Shown: positions 33,248-43,023, counted from the first letter of the stretch. The stretch: DNA of 56,029 nucleotides from Chitinophaga pinensis (GCA_945865295.1 CAMBDE010000005.1:1-56029); one strand, 5' to 3'. The notes: generated by a model not told the origin, from the sequence alone. Numbers and translations: made by a program.

Positions 33248-34891
33248 ATGCGCCCTATCATTACTATTCTATTTCTATTTGTATCCTTTTTCGGTCTAGC
33301 CCAAAAACAAAATAAGGGATATCGTCAGCTGATGAAAAATTTAAAATTACACGTTCAATATTTAGCGAGCGATGTATTAGAAGGTCGTCGCGCAGGTAGT
33401 GAGGGCGAGCAAAAAGCAGTAGACTATATCATTGCTCAATATGAAACTGCTGGCTTACAACCCATGGGGACGCAAGGATATCTCCAAGCATTTCCTATCA
33501 ATGAAGGAAAAAAATGGAGCACAAATGCGTTTTTGAAAGTCAATCAACAATCAATGGAGTTTGGTGCTGATTTCTTTACTGTGTCAATAGGATTGAATGG
33601 TCAATTAAAGACGAGGTCTACCCTTGCATTAGAAGAAGCAGGTCAGGTTTGGTTTAAAGATTTACAAGAAGTATTAGAAGAGCAACAAAGCAATCCACAT
33701 TTTGATGTACAAGAGTGGATGAAGACAACTAGTTCCGAGATGCATCAAAAAAATGCCAAAGCATTGTTCTTATACAATAGTGGTAGTTTGGTAGACAATA
33801 TACAATTTAACAAATTTGATACCGCTGCTGCTTTAGCGATTCCGGTGGTGTATATCACTAAAGATGGTTTTAAAAAATACTTTAATGATGCTTTGGGTAC
33901 ATTTGACATTGAAGCAAATTTATTAGTAGAGACAGAAATTAGAACAGGAAAAAATGTAGTGTCATATATTGATAATAAAGCAGCACATACAGTTGTATTG
34001 GGTGCGCACTTAGATCATTTAGGATACAATCAAGATAAAAATGCATTAGACATTAACAATGAGATTCGCAATGGCGCCGACGACAATGCCAGCGGTACTG
34101 CAGCTTTGATGGAATTGGCTAAGTTTTTAAAGAAGGCTTCTAATCGTAACGACGGTGCCTTTGGTAAGAATAATTATTTAATCATTCATTTCTCTGCAGA
34201 AGAACTTGGTTTGATTGGAAGTAAATATTGGTTAGACCATCCAACCATTCAAACTAGCTTTAATTACATGGTGAATATGGACATGGTGGGCAGGTATGAC
34301 GCAACTAAAAAAATGAGCTTAGGTGGATATGGTACTTCTAGTAAGTGGTCCGAAATTATTACTAAAACCCCAACTACATTATTGTATACGATTGATAGTG
34401 CAGGAACGGGTCCGAGTGATCATGCTAGTTTTTACAGAAAAGACATGCCAGTCTTATTTATGTTTACTGGCAGTCATGCAGATTACCATAAAGCAACAGA
34501 CGATTGGGATAAGATTAATTATACAGGACAAAAAGATATCCTACGTTTTGTGCAAGGGATCATTCAAACCACCAACTCCTATGGTAAGTTAGATTTCTTA
34601 AAAACACGTGAAGCTGCAATGGGCCGTAGTACTAAGTTTACAGTGAGTTTAGGTGTGATGCCTGATTACGCGTATACTGGCACTGGGCTTAGGATTGAGG
34701 GCGCTTCTGCCGGTAAATTAGGTGAAAAATTAGGCCTAAAAGCCGGCGATATTTTATTGCAAATGGGCGACTATAAATTCATAGATGTGATGAGCTATAT
34801 GACGACTTTGTCTAAGTTTAAAAAAGGGGATAGCACTTTTTTAATTTATAAAAGAGGCACAGAAGAAATTAAAGTGGAGATTGTTTTTTAA
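33248..34891 (+). CDS. secreted M28-family zinc aminopeptidase with C-terminal PDZ domain
   Basis: ATG 33248 gives 547 residues starting with a signal peptide (MRPIITILFLFVSFFGLAQ); the open frame reaches back to 33170 but would bury that signal. Zinc ligands of clan MH are in order: GAHLDHLG (His), NGADDNASGTAALM (bridging Asp), FSAEELGLIGS (catalytic and metal Glu), NMDMVGRYD (Asp), and GSHADYHKATDDWDKINY (His). A protease-associated insertion lies around 130-215. The last 85 residues are a PDZ domain (GASAGKLGEKLGLKAGDILLQM). Such enzymes trim peptides in the periplasm or outside the cell. It is monocistronic or followed by the IPExxxVDY-type gene 41 bp later. Confidence 0.9.
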   Translation: MRPIITILFLFVSFFGLAQKQNKGYRQLMKNLKLHVQYLASDVLEGRRAGSEGEQKAVDYIIAQYETAGLQPMGTQGYLQAFPINEGKKWSTNAFLKVNQQSMEFGADFFTVSIGLNGQLKTRSTLALEEAGQVWFKDLQEVLEEQQSNPHFDVQEWMKTTSSEMHQKNAKALFLYNSGSLVDNIQFNKFDTAAALAIPVVYITKDGFKKYFNDALGTFDIEANLLVETEIRTGKNVVSYIDNKAAHTVVLGAHLDHLGYNQDKNALDINNEIRNGADDNASGTAALMELAKFLKKASNRNDGAFGKNNYLIIHFSAEELGLIGSKYWLDHPTIQTSFNYMVNMDMVGRYDATKKMSLGGYGTSSKWSEIITKTPTTLLYTIDSAGTGPSDHASFYRKDMPVLFMFTGSHADYHKATDDWDKINYTGQKDILRFVQGIIQTTNSYGKLDFLKTREAAMGRSTKFTVSLGVMPDYAYTGTGLRIEGASAGKLGEKLGLKAGDILLQMGDYKFIDVMSYMTTLSKFKKGDSTFLIYKRGTEEIKVEIVF

Positions 34892-34932
34892 ATATATAAA
34901 CGTAAATTCATACAACTGATATTTTAAATATT

Positions 34933-35376
34933 GTGAGCGCAAAAATTATTTTAAACCAAGAAGAAATCAATGAACAAGATTTTGAGGGCTCTCGAATCTT
35001 GGGCATCACTGCACCCATTAAAAATTACCAGTTTTGTATTTTACTCAATCAGTATATGGGTTTTGAATTTAGGTTTAATCCCAATCATGAAATTGCATTG
35101 AAACGTAAAAATAGAACCTATTATTTTTCGATGTATGAGGGCTATGAACCCAATACCACCATTGGCCATTTTGTATATCACAATCAATTTGATGGCGAGT
35201 ATTTATTACCTGAATTAAAACACATGGATTTCATTTGGTGGATACGTGGCGAATGGATTGAAGATGAAAAAGTAAAAGATATTTTATACACAATAAGAAA
35301 TATCAAAGGGGTTCAGTTGGTCGCAGAACTTACGCCTGATCAAATCAAAAACAAAGGGCACTTGATTTTTGAATAG
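34933..35376 (+). CDS. IPExxxVDY-type family protein
   Basis: A 147-residue cytoplasmic protein of the IPExxxVDY family, found almost only in Bacteroidota and of unknown function. The start is GTG 34933. The family motif region appears here as LPELKHMDFIWWIRG, a diverged form of IPE-xxx-VDY, and the family-typical YQFCILLNQYMGFEF-RFN and YYFSMYEGYEPNT segments are present. It follows the M28 peptidase gene by 41 bp. The function cannot be inferred from the neighbours. Confidence 0.75.
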   Translation: MSAKIILNQEEINEQDFEGSRILGITAPIKNYQFCILLNQYMGFEFRFNPNHEIALKRKNRTYYFSMYEGYEPNTTIGHFVYHNQFDGEYLLPELKHMDFIWWIRGEWIEDEKVKDILYTIRNIKGVQLVAELTPDQIKNKGHLIFE

Positions 35377-35383
35377 ACATTTC

Positions 35384-35403
35384 GAATAAGAATATGCTTA
35401 TTC
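35384..35403. terminator. possible weak terminator after the IPExxxVDY-type gene
   Basis: GAATAAG / CTTATTC, 7-bp stem with a 6-base loop, 7 bp past the stop; a T-run follows only 11 bases later. Weak, and low in GC. Confidence 0.3.
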
Positions 35404-35455
35404 AACCACCACGATTTTTTTTGCTACTTTATTTTATCTATTTTTTTACACTCGA

Positions 35456-36505
35456 CTAATCGATGTAAATTCTTTTTTCTTTTGCAGCCGTGCACTCGCC
35501 AATAGGGTTAAAGTATTCAATGCCCATTGCTTTTAAAATAGTTTGTACTTCTTTTAATGCGCTTGGGGCTACTGCAATTAATAAACCTCCGTTTGTCTGT
35601 GGGTCTGGTAATAATAACTTGGCTTCTGCTTCGTCTACCGATGGGTCCAACACCACGCCAGCACTAATTGAGCTCCAATTGCGCGCCGTTGCGCCAGGGA
35701 TTGTTTTTTGTGCAATATAATTTCTAACAGCTGGGATAATAGGTAGCTTATTATAGTGAATAGACGCTGATAAGTTGCTGCCTTCCATCATCTCGGTTAA
35801 ATGTCCAAGTAATCCAAAACCAGTTACATCGGTCATCGCATGCACGGCTTTTATTTTTCCTAATGCTTCACCTGCTTTATTAATAGTAGTTAATTGCTTC
35901 ACTAAAAAACTTAAATCTTCGTCAGTAAGTACTGCTCTTTTTTGTGCAGTGGCCATAATGCCCACTCCTAATGGTTTTGTTAAGATTAATAGATCCCCTT
36001 CCTGAGCCGTATCGTTTCTTTTTAAATTTTCAATCTCCACTAAACCATTTACGACTAATCCAAAAATGGGATCTTGACTATCTATGCTATGTCCGCCTGC
36101 AATGACAATACCTGCTTCGGTACATGTTTTGCGTGCACCCTCCATTACTTTAGCAGCTTCACTTGCAGGAAGTGTAGCTAAGGGCCAACCCAATACAGCC
36201 AATGCAAAAATGGGCTTGCCTCCCATGGCATATACATCACTAATGGCATTCGCTGCTGCAATTTGTCCAAAAGCAAATGCATCATCTACAATGGGCATAA
36301 AAAAATCGGTCGTACTAATCATCGCCGTTTTTTCGTCTAGCTGATAGACTACTGCATCATCTCTACTATCGTTACCTACTAGTAAATTTTTAATATTGGT
36401 TTTTGCACCTACATTATGTGCAGCTAAAATTTCAGAAAGGATGGCGGGTGAAATTTTACAACCACAGCCTCCTCCTTTAGAATGTTCTGTTAATTTTATA
36501 CTCAT
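35456..36505 (-). CDS. selD: selenide, water dikinase
   Basis: SelD makes selenophosphate from selenide and ATP, the donor for selenocysteine and for 2-selenouridine in tRNA. The 349-residue protein has the catalytic GGGCGCKIS (Cys14, Lys17), so a cysteine rather than selenocysteine enzyme. Metal and ATP sites are VGNDSRDDAVVY and STTDFFMPIVDD, with GGHSIDSQDPIFG and MTDVTGFGLLGHL later. No selA, selB, selC or mnmH is in the window, so which selenium pathway it feeds is open. Cotranscription with the upstream birA (42 bp gap) is possible. Confidence 0.95.
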   Translation of the reverse strand: MSIKLTEHSKGGGCGCKISPAILSEILAAHNVGAKTNIKNLLVGNDSRDDAVVYQLDEKTAMISTTDFFMPIVDDAFAFGQIAAANAISDVYAMGGKPIFALAVLGWPLATLPASEAAKVMEGARKTCTEAGIVIAGGHSIDSQDPIFGLVVNGLVEIENLKRNDTAQEGDLLILTKPLGVGIMATAQKRAVLTDEDLSFLVKQLTTINKAGEALGKIKAVHAMTDVTGFGLLGHLTEMMEGSNLSASIHYNKLPIIPAVRNYIAQKTIPGATARNWSSISAGVVLDPSVDEAEAKLLLPDPQTNGGLLIAVAPSALKEVQTILKAMGIEYFNPIGECTAAKEKRIYID

Positions 36506-36547
36506 ATTTTCTTTTATAATTTTTTTAAATCGATTTTTCTTTCACAA

Positions 36548-37192
36548 CTATTTTATTTCTATACATAAGGCATCAAAAGCTTGAAAGGTTTTTTCTTCGC
36601 CTTCCATCAACCAATCTTGGATCGATTTATTGAGTGCTTTTGACAATGCTTCCTGCAAAGAAAGGATGTCCCAGTCAAGCCCAGTAATTTGTTTTAAGGA
36701 AACAGGATTGGGTGCTTCGGGTGAAAATACAGTTTGGTTGATATTGATCCCAATGCCAATCACTGACCAGGTCCATGCTGTACCCTTAAGCAGGTTTTCA
36801 ATTAATATCCCCCCTGCCTTTCTGTCACGCCAATAAATATCATTTGGCCGTTTTATCTTGGTATCTCCATTGGTATGGGCATCAAAAAATGCACGAATCC
36901 CAAGTGCAATGGCTGCCGAAAACCCAATTTGGTCCGTTGGTGACCATTTTTTGAGTGCATCCAGCTTTTCTAACTCCAAAATATAGCTACAAAGGATGTT
37001 TTGCCCCTTGGAACTCTCCCAAACACGTCCATGTTGTCCTTTTCCTTGGGTTTGAAAATCTGCCCGAAAACAACTGCCAGACTTTGCCAATCCCTCCTTG
37101 ATTTGGGCCATGGCATAGATATTGGTACTATCTATTGTAGACAGTTCTATAAGCGGTGCGCCTAAAATGACATTTGGTGTGGCAGGTGACAA
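36548..37192 (-). CDS. birA: biotin-[acetyl-CoA-carboxylase] ligase
   Basis: BirA attaches biotin to the carrier lysine of acetyl-CoA carboxylase and related enzymes. The 214-residue protein has only the catalytic and C-terminal domains, without the DNA-binding repressor domain of the Escherichia coli form. Key motifs are LSTIDSTNIYA, ADFQTQGKGQHGRVWES (biotinyl-AMP loop), IKRPNDIYWRDRKAGGILIE and VIGIGININQ. The reading frame has no ATG near the N-terminus; TTG 37192 is the only reasonable start. It is divergent from rsfS, whose promoter overlaps the birA 5' end. Confidence 0.92.
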   Translation of the reverse strand: MSPATPNVILGAPLIELSTIDSTNIYAMAQIKEGLAKSGSCFRADFQTQGKGQHGRVWESSKGQNILCSYILELEKLDALKKWSPTDQIGFSAAIALGIRAFFDAHTNGDTKIKRPNDIYWRDRKAGGILIENLLKGTAWTWSVIGIGININQTVFSPEAPNPVSLKQITGLDWDILSLQEALSKALNKSIQDWLMEGEEKTFQAFDALCIEIK

Positions 37193-37200
37193 AGAATTGC

Positions 37201-37208
37201 TATTTTTG
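37201..37208 (+). promoter_or_regulatory. -7 box of rsfS
   Basis: TATTTTTG, perfect to consensus, with TTTG at 37173-37176 (24-base spacing) as a fair -33. Transcription would begin near 37213, after the upstream TTG/GTG candidates, and so points to TTG 37255 as the start of rsfS. Confidence 0.55.
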
Positions 37209-37254
37209 TAAAGTTAGTTTAGAAACAGGATTTAACACATTAAAAATAAGCGCA

Positions 37255-37659
37255 TTGGAACATCTTTCTTCTTTAAATGACCGTAAAAAAAACACGGTTA
37301 CTAGGCTCACTCGTAGCTCTAAAATTTTCAAAACCATTATTCAGGCTATTTTGGATAAAAAAGGTGAGAATGTAATTAGCCTTGACCTTAAAAAAGTGCA
37401 TGAGGCGGCAGCTGATTTCTTCATTATTTGTGAAGCAAGTAACACGACACAGTTAAAAGCCATTGCTGATTATATCGACTATGAAGTCAAGAATAAGTGC
37501 AATGATCTTCCGTATAAATCAGAGGGAAAGCAAGGAGGGCAGTGGTTGCTGATTGATTATATCAATGTAGTGGTTCATGTGATGCACCCTGAGGCACGTG
37601 GTTTTTATAAATTGGAAGAATTATGGAGTGATGCGGATATGAAAACACACGAAGATTAA
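37255..37659 (+). CDS. rsfS: ribosomal silencing factor
   Basis: RsfS binds ribosomal protein uL14 and blocks joining of the subunits in starved cells. The open frame runs from 37174 but has no ATG. TTG 37255 gives 134 residues, close to the usual length of the family, and lies downstream of the promoter box at 37201. Conserved parts are IIQAILDKKGENVISLDL, AADFFIICEASNTTQLKAIADYI, GGQWLLIDYINVVVHVM and ARGFYKLEELWSDA. It precedes ftsH by 67 bp, a common pairing in Bacteroidota. Confidence 0.88.
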   Translation: MEHLSSLNDRKKNTVTRLTRSSKIFKTIIQAILDKKGENVISLDLKKVHEAAADFFIICEASNTTQLKAIADYIDYEVKNKCNDLPYKSEGKQGGQWLLIDYINVVVHVMHPEARGFYKLEELWSDADMKTHED

Positions 37660-37726
37660 TTGAGCCTAGGTCAACAAAATTCATTTCTACTTGTTTATAT
37701 AAAAAAGCAGTAACAGCAACAATACT

Positions 37727-39829
37727 ATGTCAGAGTCAAAAAATAATAAAAAGAAAAATTCGCCTTTGGGAGATGGACCTAAAATGCCCAAGTTTAATAT
37801 CTATTGGATATATGGACTAATTGCATTGTCCCTTTTCTCGGCTCGATTTTTTCAAATGACACCCGAATTGACCACTACCACTGAACAAGAGTTCAAGCAA
37901 GTGATGTTGATGCGCGGTGATGTGGAGCGTATTGACCTTGTTCAAAACAAAGAAATCGTTCGTGTTTACATCAAGGTAGATAGTATTCAGAAGGACTACT
38001 ACGTGCAAAAGTTTAAAAAGAAATTAGATAAAGCAAAAGTAAAAGGGGTGCCTTTATTTGAATTTAGTGTAACGGATTGGAATAGTTTCAACGAGCGTTT
38101 ACAAAAGTTCTATGAGCAAAAAGGCATTCAAGAAGTACCACAGAATACGATTAAAGAAGGAGAGTGGTTTGGTCCAATCGCCAATACGATATTTACAATG
38201 CTAATCATTGTCGTGATTTGGATGGTCATGATGCGTAAAATGGGTGGTGGCGCAGGTGGAAGCGGTGGCCCGGGTGGCATCTTTAATGTAGGCAAATCAA
38301 AAGCGACTTTATTTGAAAAAGGCGGCACTAAAGTCAATATCACTTTTGCGGACGTCGCTGGATTAGAAGAAGCAAAAGAAGAAGTGATGGAGATTGTGGA
38401 TTTCTTAAAACAACCAAAAAAATACACAGCCCTTGGAGGTAAAATTCCAAAAGGTGCATTGTTAATAGGCCCTCCAGGAACAGGAAAAACATTGTTGGCA
38501 AAAGCCATGGCGGGAGAAGCACAAGTACCTTTCTTTAGCTTAAGTGGTTCTGATTTTGTGGAGATGTTTGTGGGTGTGGGTGCAAGTAGAGTGCGTGATT
38601 TATTTAAACAAGCGCGTGAAAAAGCGCCTTGTATTATTTTTATAGATGAGATTGATGCGATTGGTCGTGCACGTGGTAAAAATGCCATGATGAGCAATGA
38701 CGAGCGCGAGAATACATTGAACCAATTGCTAGTAGAGATGGATGGGTTTGGTGGCGACACTGGAATCATTATCCTTGCAGCTACGAACCGTCCAGATGTG
38801 TTGGATTCTGCATTGTTAAGACCAGGTCGTTTTGATCGTCAGATTTCAATTGATCGTCCAGACGTGAAAGGTCGTGAAGAAATATTTAAAGTACACTTAG
38901 GTCCAATCAAAGTATCTGAAAGTTTAGACGTACATAAATTAGCAGAACAAACGCCAGGATTCGCTGGTGCAGATATCGCAAATGTATGTAACGAAGCTGC
39001 ATTGATTGCTGCACGTAAAGGAAAGACAGGTGTAGAGATGAAAGATTTCCAAGACGCCATTGATAGAGTCATTGGAGGTTTAGAGAAAAAGAATAAGATT
39101 ATATCTAAGGAAGAAAAAGAAGTAATTGCTTACCACGAAGCAGGTCATGCGATTTGTGGTTGGTTCTTAGAGCATGCGTATCCTTTATTAAAAGTAACGA
39201 TTGTGCCAAGAGGTACTGCTGCATTGGGTTACGCGCAATATACGCCTAAGGAACAATACTTATATACCATTGAGCAATTAACCGACCAAATGTGTATGAC
39301 TTTAGGTGGACGTGCTGCTGAACAAATTTTCTTTGGTCGTATTTCAACAGGGGCGTCTAACGATTTACAACAAATCACCAAGATGGCTTATTCCATGGTA
39401 ACCACGTATGGCATGAATGAAAAAATTGGCAATGTTAGTTTTTACGATCCATCACAAGAGAACACTTTCCAAAAACCATTCAGCGAAGAGACAGGAAAAA
39501 TCATTGACGAAGAAGTACGAAAGATGATTGACGCTGCATACCATAGAACTTTAGATTTATTACAATCTAAAAAAGAAGAAGTAGAGAAGGTCGCTCAAGC
39601 ATTATTAACGAGAGAGGTATTACATAAGTCTGATGTAGAGGAATTGATTGGTGATCGTCCATTTGAGGAAAAGAAAATCCTTGAAGAAACTACGGTTACT
39701 GCAGATACAGCCAATCAATCTGCACCCACAGAAACAACTGTAGTAACGCCTGCAGATCAATCTGATGATGTGATTGAAAATGCAAATGCAACCATTCATG
39801 CAGCAGATGCAACTGATAATCACGAATAA
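37727..39829 (+). CDS. ftsH: ATP-dependent zinc metalloprotease FtsH
   Basis: FtsH is the inner-membrane AAA+ protease that degrades misfolded membrane proteins and regulatory targets such as LpxC. The 700-residue protein has helix 1 at about 25-42, a periplasmic domain, helix 2 at about 151-169, and a Gly-rich linker. The AAA module follows: GPPGTGKT at 248-255, FIDEIDAIG Walker B, and [19 protein letters not shown] second region of homology. The zinc site is HEAGH at 470-474. The last 55 residues are a Thr/Ala/Asp-rich disordered tail. It leads a run with the LUD, LpxH and MscS genes (gaps of 7, 20 and 4 bp). Confidence 0.97.
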   Translation: MSESKNNKKKNSPLGDGPKMPKFNIYWIYGLIALSLFSARFFQMTPELTTTTEQEFKQVMLMRGDVERIDLVQNKEIVRVYIKVDSIQKDYYVQKFKKKLDKAKVKGVPLFEFSVTDWNSFNERLQKFYEQKGIQEVPQNTIKEGEWFGPIANTIFTMLIIVVIWMVMMRKMGGGAGGSGGPGGIFNVGKSKATLFEKGGTKVNITFADVAGLEEAKEEVMEIVDFLKQPKKYTALGGKIPKGALLIGPPGTGKTLLAKAMAGEAQVPFFSLSGSDFVEMFVGVGASRVRDLFKQAREKAPCIIFIDEIDAIGRARGKNAMMSNDERENTLNQLLVEMDGFGGDTGIIILAATNRPDVLDSALLRPGRFDRQISIDRPDVKGREEIFKVHLGPIKVSESLDVHKLAEQTPGFAGADIANVCNEAALIAARKGKTGVEMKDFQDAIDRVIGGLEKKNKIISKEEKEVIAYHEAGHAICGWFLEHAYPLLKVTIVPRGTAALGYAQYTPKEQYLYTIEQLTDQMCMTLGGRAAEQIFFGRISTGASNDLQQITKMAYSMVTTYGMNEKIGNVSFYDPSQENTFQKPFSEETGKIIDEEVRKMIDAAYHRTLDLLQSKKEEVEKVAQALLTREVLHKSDVEELIGDRPFEEKKILEETTVTADTANQSAPTETTVVTPADQSDDVIENANATIHAADATDNHE

Positions 39830-39836
39830 GTTGTAA

Positions 39837-40481
39837 ATGGAATCGCAAGGCGCAAGACAAAAAATATTACAAAAGATCAAACAGGCATTGAAAGATCCGG
39901 TGTCTGTTCCTTTTCCAGATCAAGTGGCGGATACGCCCGTTTTTATCCCAACCGAAAAAGAAATGGCGATAGAGTTTGCTCAAAAGTTCACTGAACTCTT
40001 GGGCAAATTTGTGTATTGTGCCGATGAGCAAGAATTGATCAAACAATTGAATGCGTTGATTATCACAAAAGGTTGGAATAAAATTTATTCAAAAGAAACA
40101 GCATGGTTGAATTCATTGCGTCCTTTACAATTTGATCCTATAACAACAGAAGACTTAGCGGATTGTGATGCTGCTATTACATTGTGCACGCATTTGGTGG
40201 CAAGAACAGGCACCATTGTTTTAAGCAGTAAAGAGTCAAGCGGGAGAACTGCTAGTGTGTATGCGCCCATTCATATTTGCATTGCCTATGCCGATCAATT
40301 GGTGTATGACATGACCGATAGCTTGGTGAAATTCAAAGATAACCTAGAAGGGTTCCCTTCTATGATTAGTTTTGCTACAGGACCAAGCCGAACAGCAGAT
40401 ATTGAAAAGACATTGGTGGTGGGCGTGCATGGACCTAAGGAAGTATATTGTTTTTTAATCGATAACCCATTAGAGTTGTAA
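39837..40481 (+). CDS. LUD-domain protein (LutC/YkgG-like)
   Basis: A 214-residue protein of the LUD (lactate utilisation) domain family: GARQKILQKIKQAL at the N-terminus, then CDAAITLCTHLVARTGTIVLSS and SFATGPSRTADIEKTLVVGVHGPKEV, the family's conserved C-terminal block. In lactate oxidation LutC works with LutA and LutB, but neither is present here. In Bacteroidota a lone copy often lies behind ftsH, and its role is unclear. It begins 7 bp after the ftsH stop and is surely co-transcribed. Confidence 0.85.
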   Translation: MESQGARQKILQKIKQALKDPVSVPFPDQVADTPVFIPTEKEMAIEFAQKFTELLGKFVYCADEQELIKQLNALIITKGWNKIYSKETAWLNSLRPLQFDPITTEDLADCDAAITLCTHLVARTGTIVLSSKESSGRTASVYAPIHICIAYADQLVYDMTDSLVKFKDNLEGFPSMISFATGPSRTADIEKTLVVGVHGPKEVYCFLIDNPLEL

Positions 40482-40501
40482 TTTTAATTTAAACAACCTC
40501 C

Positions 40502-41266
40502 ATGGAAATAGCAACAGACAAAAAAGTTTATTTTCTTTCCGACTTTCATTTAGGTGCGCCTAATGAAGTAGAAAGTAGAAAAAGAGAGGATCGTTTGGTT
40601 CACTTTTTACAAGATGCGCGTAAGGATGCTGGTGTTATTTTTATTGTTGGTGATATTTTTGATTTTTGGTTTGAATACAAAACAGTGGTACCAAAAGGAT
40701 TTGTTAGAATTTTAGGAACCCTTGCACAAATGGCCGACGAAGGGATTCAGTTGCATATTTTTACTGGGAATCATGATTTGTGGATGCAGGATTACTTGTC
40801 AAAAGAACTGAATGCAAAATTATATTTTGAGCCACAACAATTTACCATCCAAAATAAACAGTTTTTGATTGGACATGGAGATGGATTGGGCCCTGGAGAC
40901 AATGGGTACAAGCGTTTAAAAAAAATATTCACCAATCCTATTTGTCAATGGCTATTCAGGTGGTTACACCCAGATGCAGGTATCCAATTAGCGAATTATT
41001 TTAGTCGAAAAAGCCGTGCAAAAACAGGCAATGCAGACGAATTATTTTTAGGAGAAGATAAAGAATGGCTCATTCTATATACCAAAGAGCAAGCCAAAAC
41101 AATGTCAGTTGATTATTTTATATTTGGCCATCGCCATTATGCGATTGATTTAAGGCTCAATGAAAAAAGTCGGTATATTAATTTAGGTGATTGGATTCGT
41201 TTAAATACCTATGCAGTTTTTGACGGCAAAGATTTACAATTGTTAACCTGGGAAGCAACCACATAA
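40502..41266 (+). CDS. lpxH: UDP-2,3-diacylglucosamine diphosphatase
   Basis: LpxH hydrolyses UDP-2,3-diacylglucosamine to lipid X, the fourth step of lipid A synthesis. The 254-residue protein has the calcineurin-type dimetal site in order: FLSDFHLGAP (Asp14, His16), VGDIFDFWFEY, FTGNHDLWM, GHGDGLGPGDNGYKRLKK (with the Arg/Lys-bearing substrate cap after it), and FGHRHYAIDL. In Bacteroidota this enzyme is often found near ftsH. It follows the LUD gene by 20 bp and precedes the MscS-type gene by 4 bp. Confidence 0.92.
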   Translation: MEIATDKKVYFLSDFHLGAPNEVESRKREDRLVHFLQDARKDAGVIFIVGDIFDFWFEYKTVVPKGFVRILGTLAQMADEGIQLHIFTGNHDLWMQDYLSKELNAKLYFEPQQFTIQNKQFLIGHGDGLGPGDNGYKRLKKIFTNPICQWLFRWLHPDAGIQLANYFSRKSRAKTGNADELFLGEDKEWLILYTKEQAKTMSVDYFIFGHRHYAIDLRLNEKSRYINLGDWIRLNTYAVFDGKDLQLLTWEATT

Positions 41267-41270
41267 CGCT

Positions 41271-42332
41271 ATGAATATAGATCAAATGATATTGAGCAAT
41301 GCTATACGAAGCTATTTGTTTGTAGCTGCTATCTTAATAGTTACACTGCTTATTAAGCGATTGGTATCTCGTTTTTTTGCAAGCTTGATTTACACTTGGG
41401 TAGACAAGAAGAATCATTCAGATTTAAGAAAAAACCATGTACATCGCTTAATTGTTCCTATCGAACAGTTCTTATTATTTCTGGTGGCCATCATTGCGAT
41501 CTATGAATTAAAGTTTCCTGAAGCATGGGATGTGAAGCTATTTAAGTTGAGTTTGCAGCAGTTTTTAGACTCAGGGATTAAATTCATGTTTGTCATGCTC
41601 TTGATAAGGGTAAGTCTAAGAACACTAGAATTCATTTCTATTATTTTAGAGAATAAAGCAAGGTTAACCAAAGATTTATCTGACGATCAATTGGTTTTAT
41701 TTTTCAGAGATTTCTTTAAAGTGATCATTTATATCATTGGTATTTTATTGGTATTGAGGTATGTGTTTAACGAAAGTATTGGCAATCTTGTAACGAGCTT
41801 AAGTATTGTGGGTGCTGCGATTGCTTTGTCTACCAGAGAAAGCCTAGAAAATATCATTGCCTCTTTTATCATCTTTTTTGACAAGCCCTTCACTGTTGGG
41901 GATTTAGTTAAAGTGAGTGGATTTACTGGCACAATCGAAAAAATTGGACTAAGAAGCACACGTATTCGTACACAAGACAAAACCTTTATCACAGTTCCTA
42001 ATAAACAAATGGTTGATTCTATAGTGGACAATATATCACTTAGGTCTGAACGTAAAATTGACATGGATTTGCAGTTAAGTGTAGCCACTTCTGCGCAAGT
42101 ATTGACTGATTTTGCCAATCATATGCGCAACATTTTAAAAGCCGAAATTGAGCTGAATAGTTGTCAAGTTTTTATTGCCGAATCGGGTAAACAATACCAT
42201 CTATTACATGTAGAATGTTTAGTGAGTATGCAAATGGATATCGATGCATTTCTAATGTTGAGAGAACGCTTAAACCTTGCTGCAATTGAGTATGCGAATG
42301 CACATCAGATTCAATTTTCAGAAAAAGGATAA
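41271..42332 (+). CDS. MscS-type mechanosensitive ion channel
   Basis: A 353-residue small-conductance mechanosensitive channel. Helices at about 14-35, 62-80, 103-125 and 148-165 precede the pore helix region SIGNLVTSLSIVGAAIALSTRESLENIIASF and the beta-domain FFDKPFTVGDLVKV, GTIEKIGLRSTRIRTQDKTF, VPNKQMVDS. The cytoplasmic alpha/beta domain closes the protein. It relieves osmotic pressure by opening under membrane tension. It is the last gene of the ftsH run, convergent with merR (24 bp between stops). Confidence 0.92.
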   Translation: MNIDQMILSNAIRSYLFVAAILIVTLLIKRLVSRFFASLIYTWVDKKNHSDLRKNHVHRLIVPIEQFLLFLVAIIAIYELKFPEAWDVKLFKLSLQQFLDSGIKFMFVMLLIRVSLRTLEFISIILENKARLTKDLSDDQLVLFFRDFFKVIIYIIGILLVLRYVFNESIGNLVTSLSIVGAAIALSTRESLENIIASFIIFFDKPFTVGDLVKVSGFTGTIEKIGLRSTRIRTQDKTFITVPNKQMVDSIVDNISLRSERKIDMDLQLSVATSAQVLTDFANHMRNILKAEIELNSCQVFIAESGKQYHLLHVECLVSMQMDIDAFLMLRERLNLAAIEYANAHQIQFSEKG

Positions 42333-42356
42333 GGAAAAATAGTAATCCTGCAGGGC

Positions 42357-43019
42357 TTATAGACTCGCTTTCAAAGACTGTAAGAAATGTTTGATTTCTT
42401 TTAGATTATTCAATAAGGATAGGTCTTTATTGGCTTTTTCTTTATTATTTTTTAAATAGGTTTTTGCCCCATCAATAGAATACTTCTTCTCTCTAAGTAA
42501 ATAATAGATTTGTTTTAAAAATTCAATATCCTGAGCACGAAATAAACGATCCCCTTTTCTTGTTTTTCGAGGCTGTAATTGTTTAAACTCTTTTTCCCAA
42601 TATCGAATCAAGGAAGTGTTTACGTTAAACCATCCTGCAACTTCTCCAATAGGGTAATATAATTTCTTTGCTAAGGTACTCGCATCAGGCACATTGATTT
42701 TACCAATTGCTTGATCCATATCTGCAAATGCCATTCTACCTCTTTTGTGCAATATATTTTTATTGACATAAGACATGGACGTTCTTGATACAGAAGGTAA
42801 ATCTGCATCCTCGGGTGCTATAATACTAGAGTTATCAGGCTCATTCAAATTTGAAACGACTACTTTAGTTGTAGCGGATTCGTTTTGGTAAATAGGTTTA
42901 CGGTAATGCGGCAATGATTTTTTTTGCTTGATGCTTTTGGCTTGTTTGGGCGCAGCAATATGCACTGGAGTTGTTGCCTCCATGCCAAATAAATCCAATT
43001 GCTGTAACGGTTCTGCCAT
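42357..43019 (-). CDS. MerR-family transcriptional regulator
   Basis: The start is ATG 43019 (220 residues); an extra 10 codons are open upstream, but a perfect -7 box TACCTTTG lies 4 bases before this ATG. The winged helix is in the C-terminal half: KLYYPIGEVAGWFNVNTSLIRYWEKEF, then KGDRLFRAQDIEFLKQIYYLLREKKYSIDGAKTYL. The first 115 residues are basic, low in complexity and probably disordered. The arrangement (long N-terminal tail, MerR domain at the end, no effector domain) is common in Bacteroidota; target genes are unknown. Confidence 0.88.
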   Translation of the reverse strand: MAEPLQQLDLFGMEATTPVHIAAPKQAKSIKQKKSLPHYRKPIYQNESATTKVVVSNLNEPDNSSIIAPEDADLPSVSRTSMSYVNKNILHKRGRMAFADMDQAIGKINVPDASTLAKKLYYPIGEVAGWFNVNTSLIRYWEKEFKQLQPRKTRKGDRLFRAQDIEFLKQIYYLLREKKYSIDGAKTYLKNNKEKANKDLSLLNNLKEIKHFLQSLKASL

Positions 43020-43023
43020 AGAC

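Noticed and set aside
38128..38769. 213-codon minus-strand frame inside ftsH
   Set aside because: Antisense shadow of the AAA domain; Pro/Ser/Leu-rich with no family pattern.
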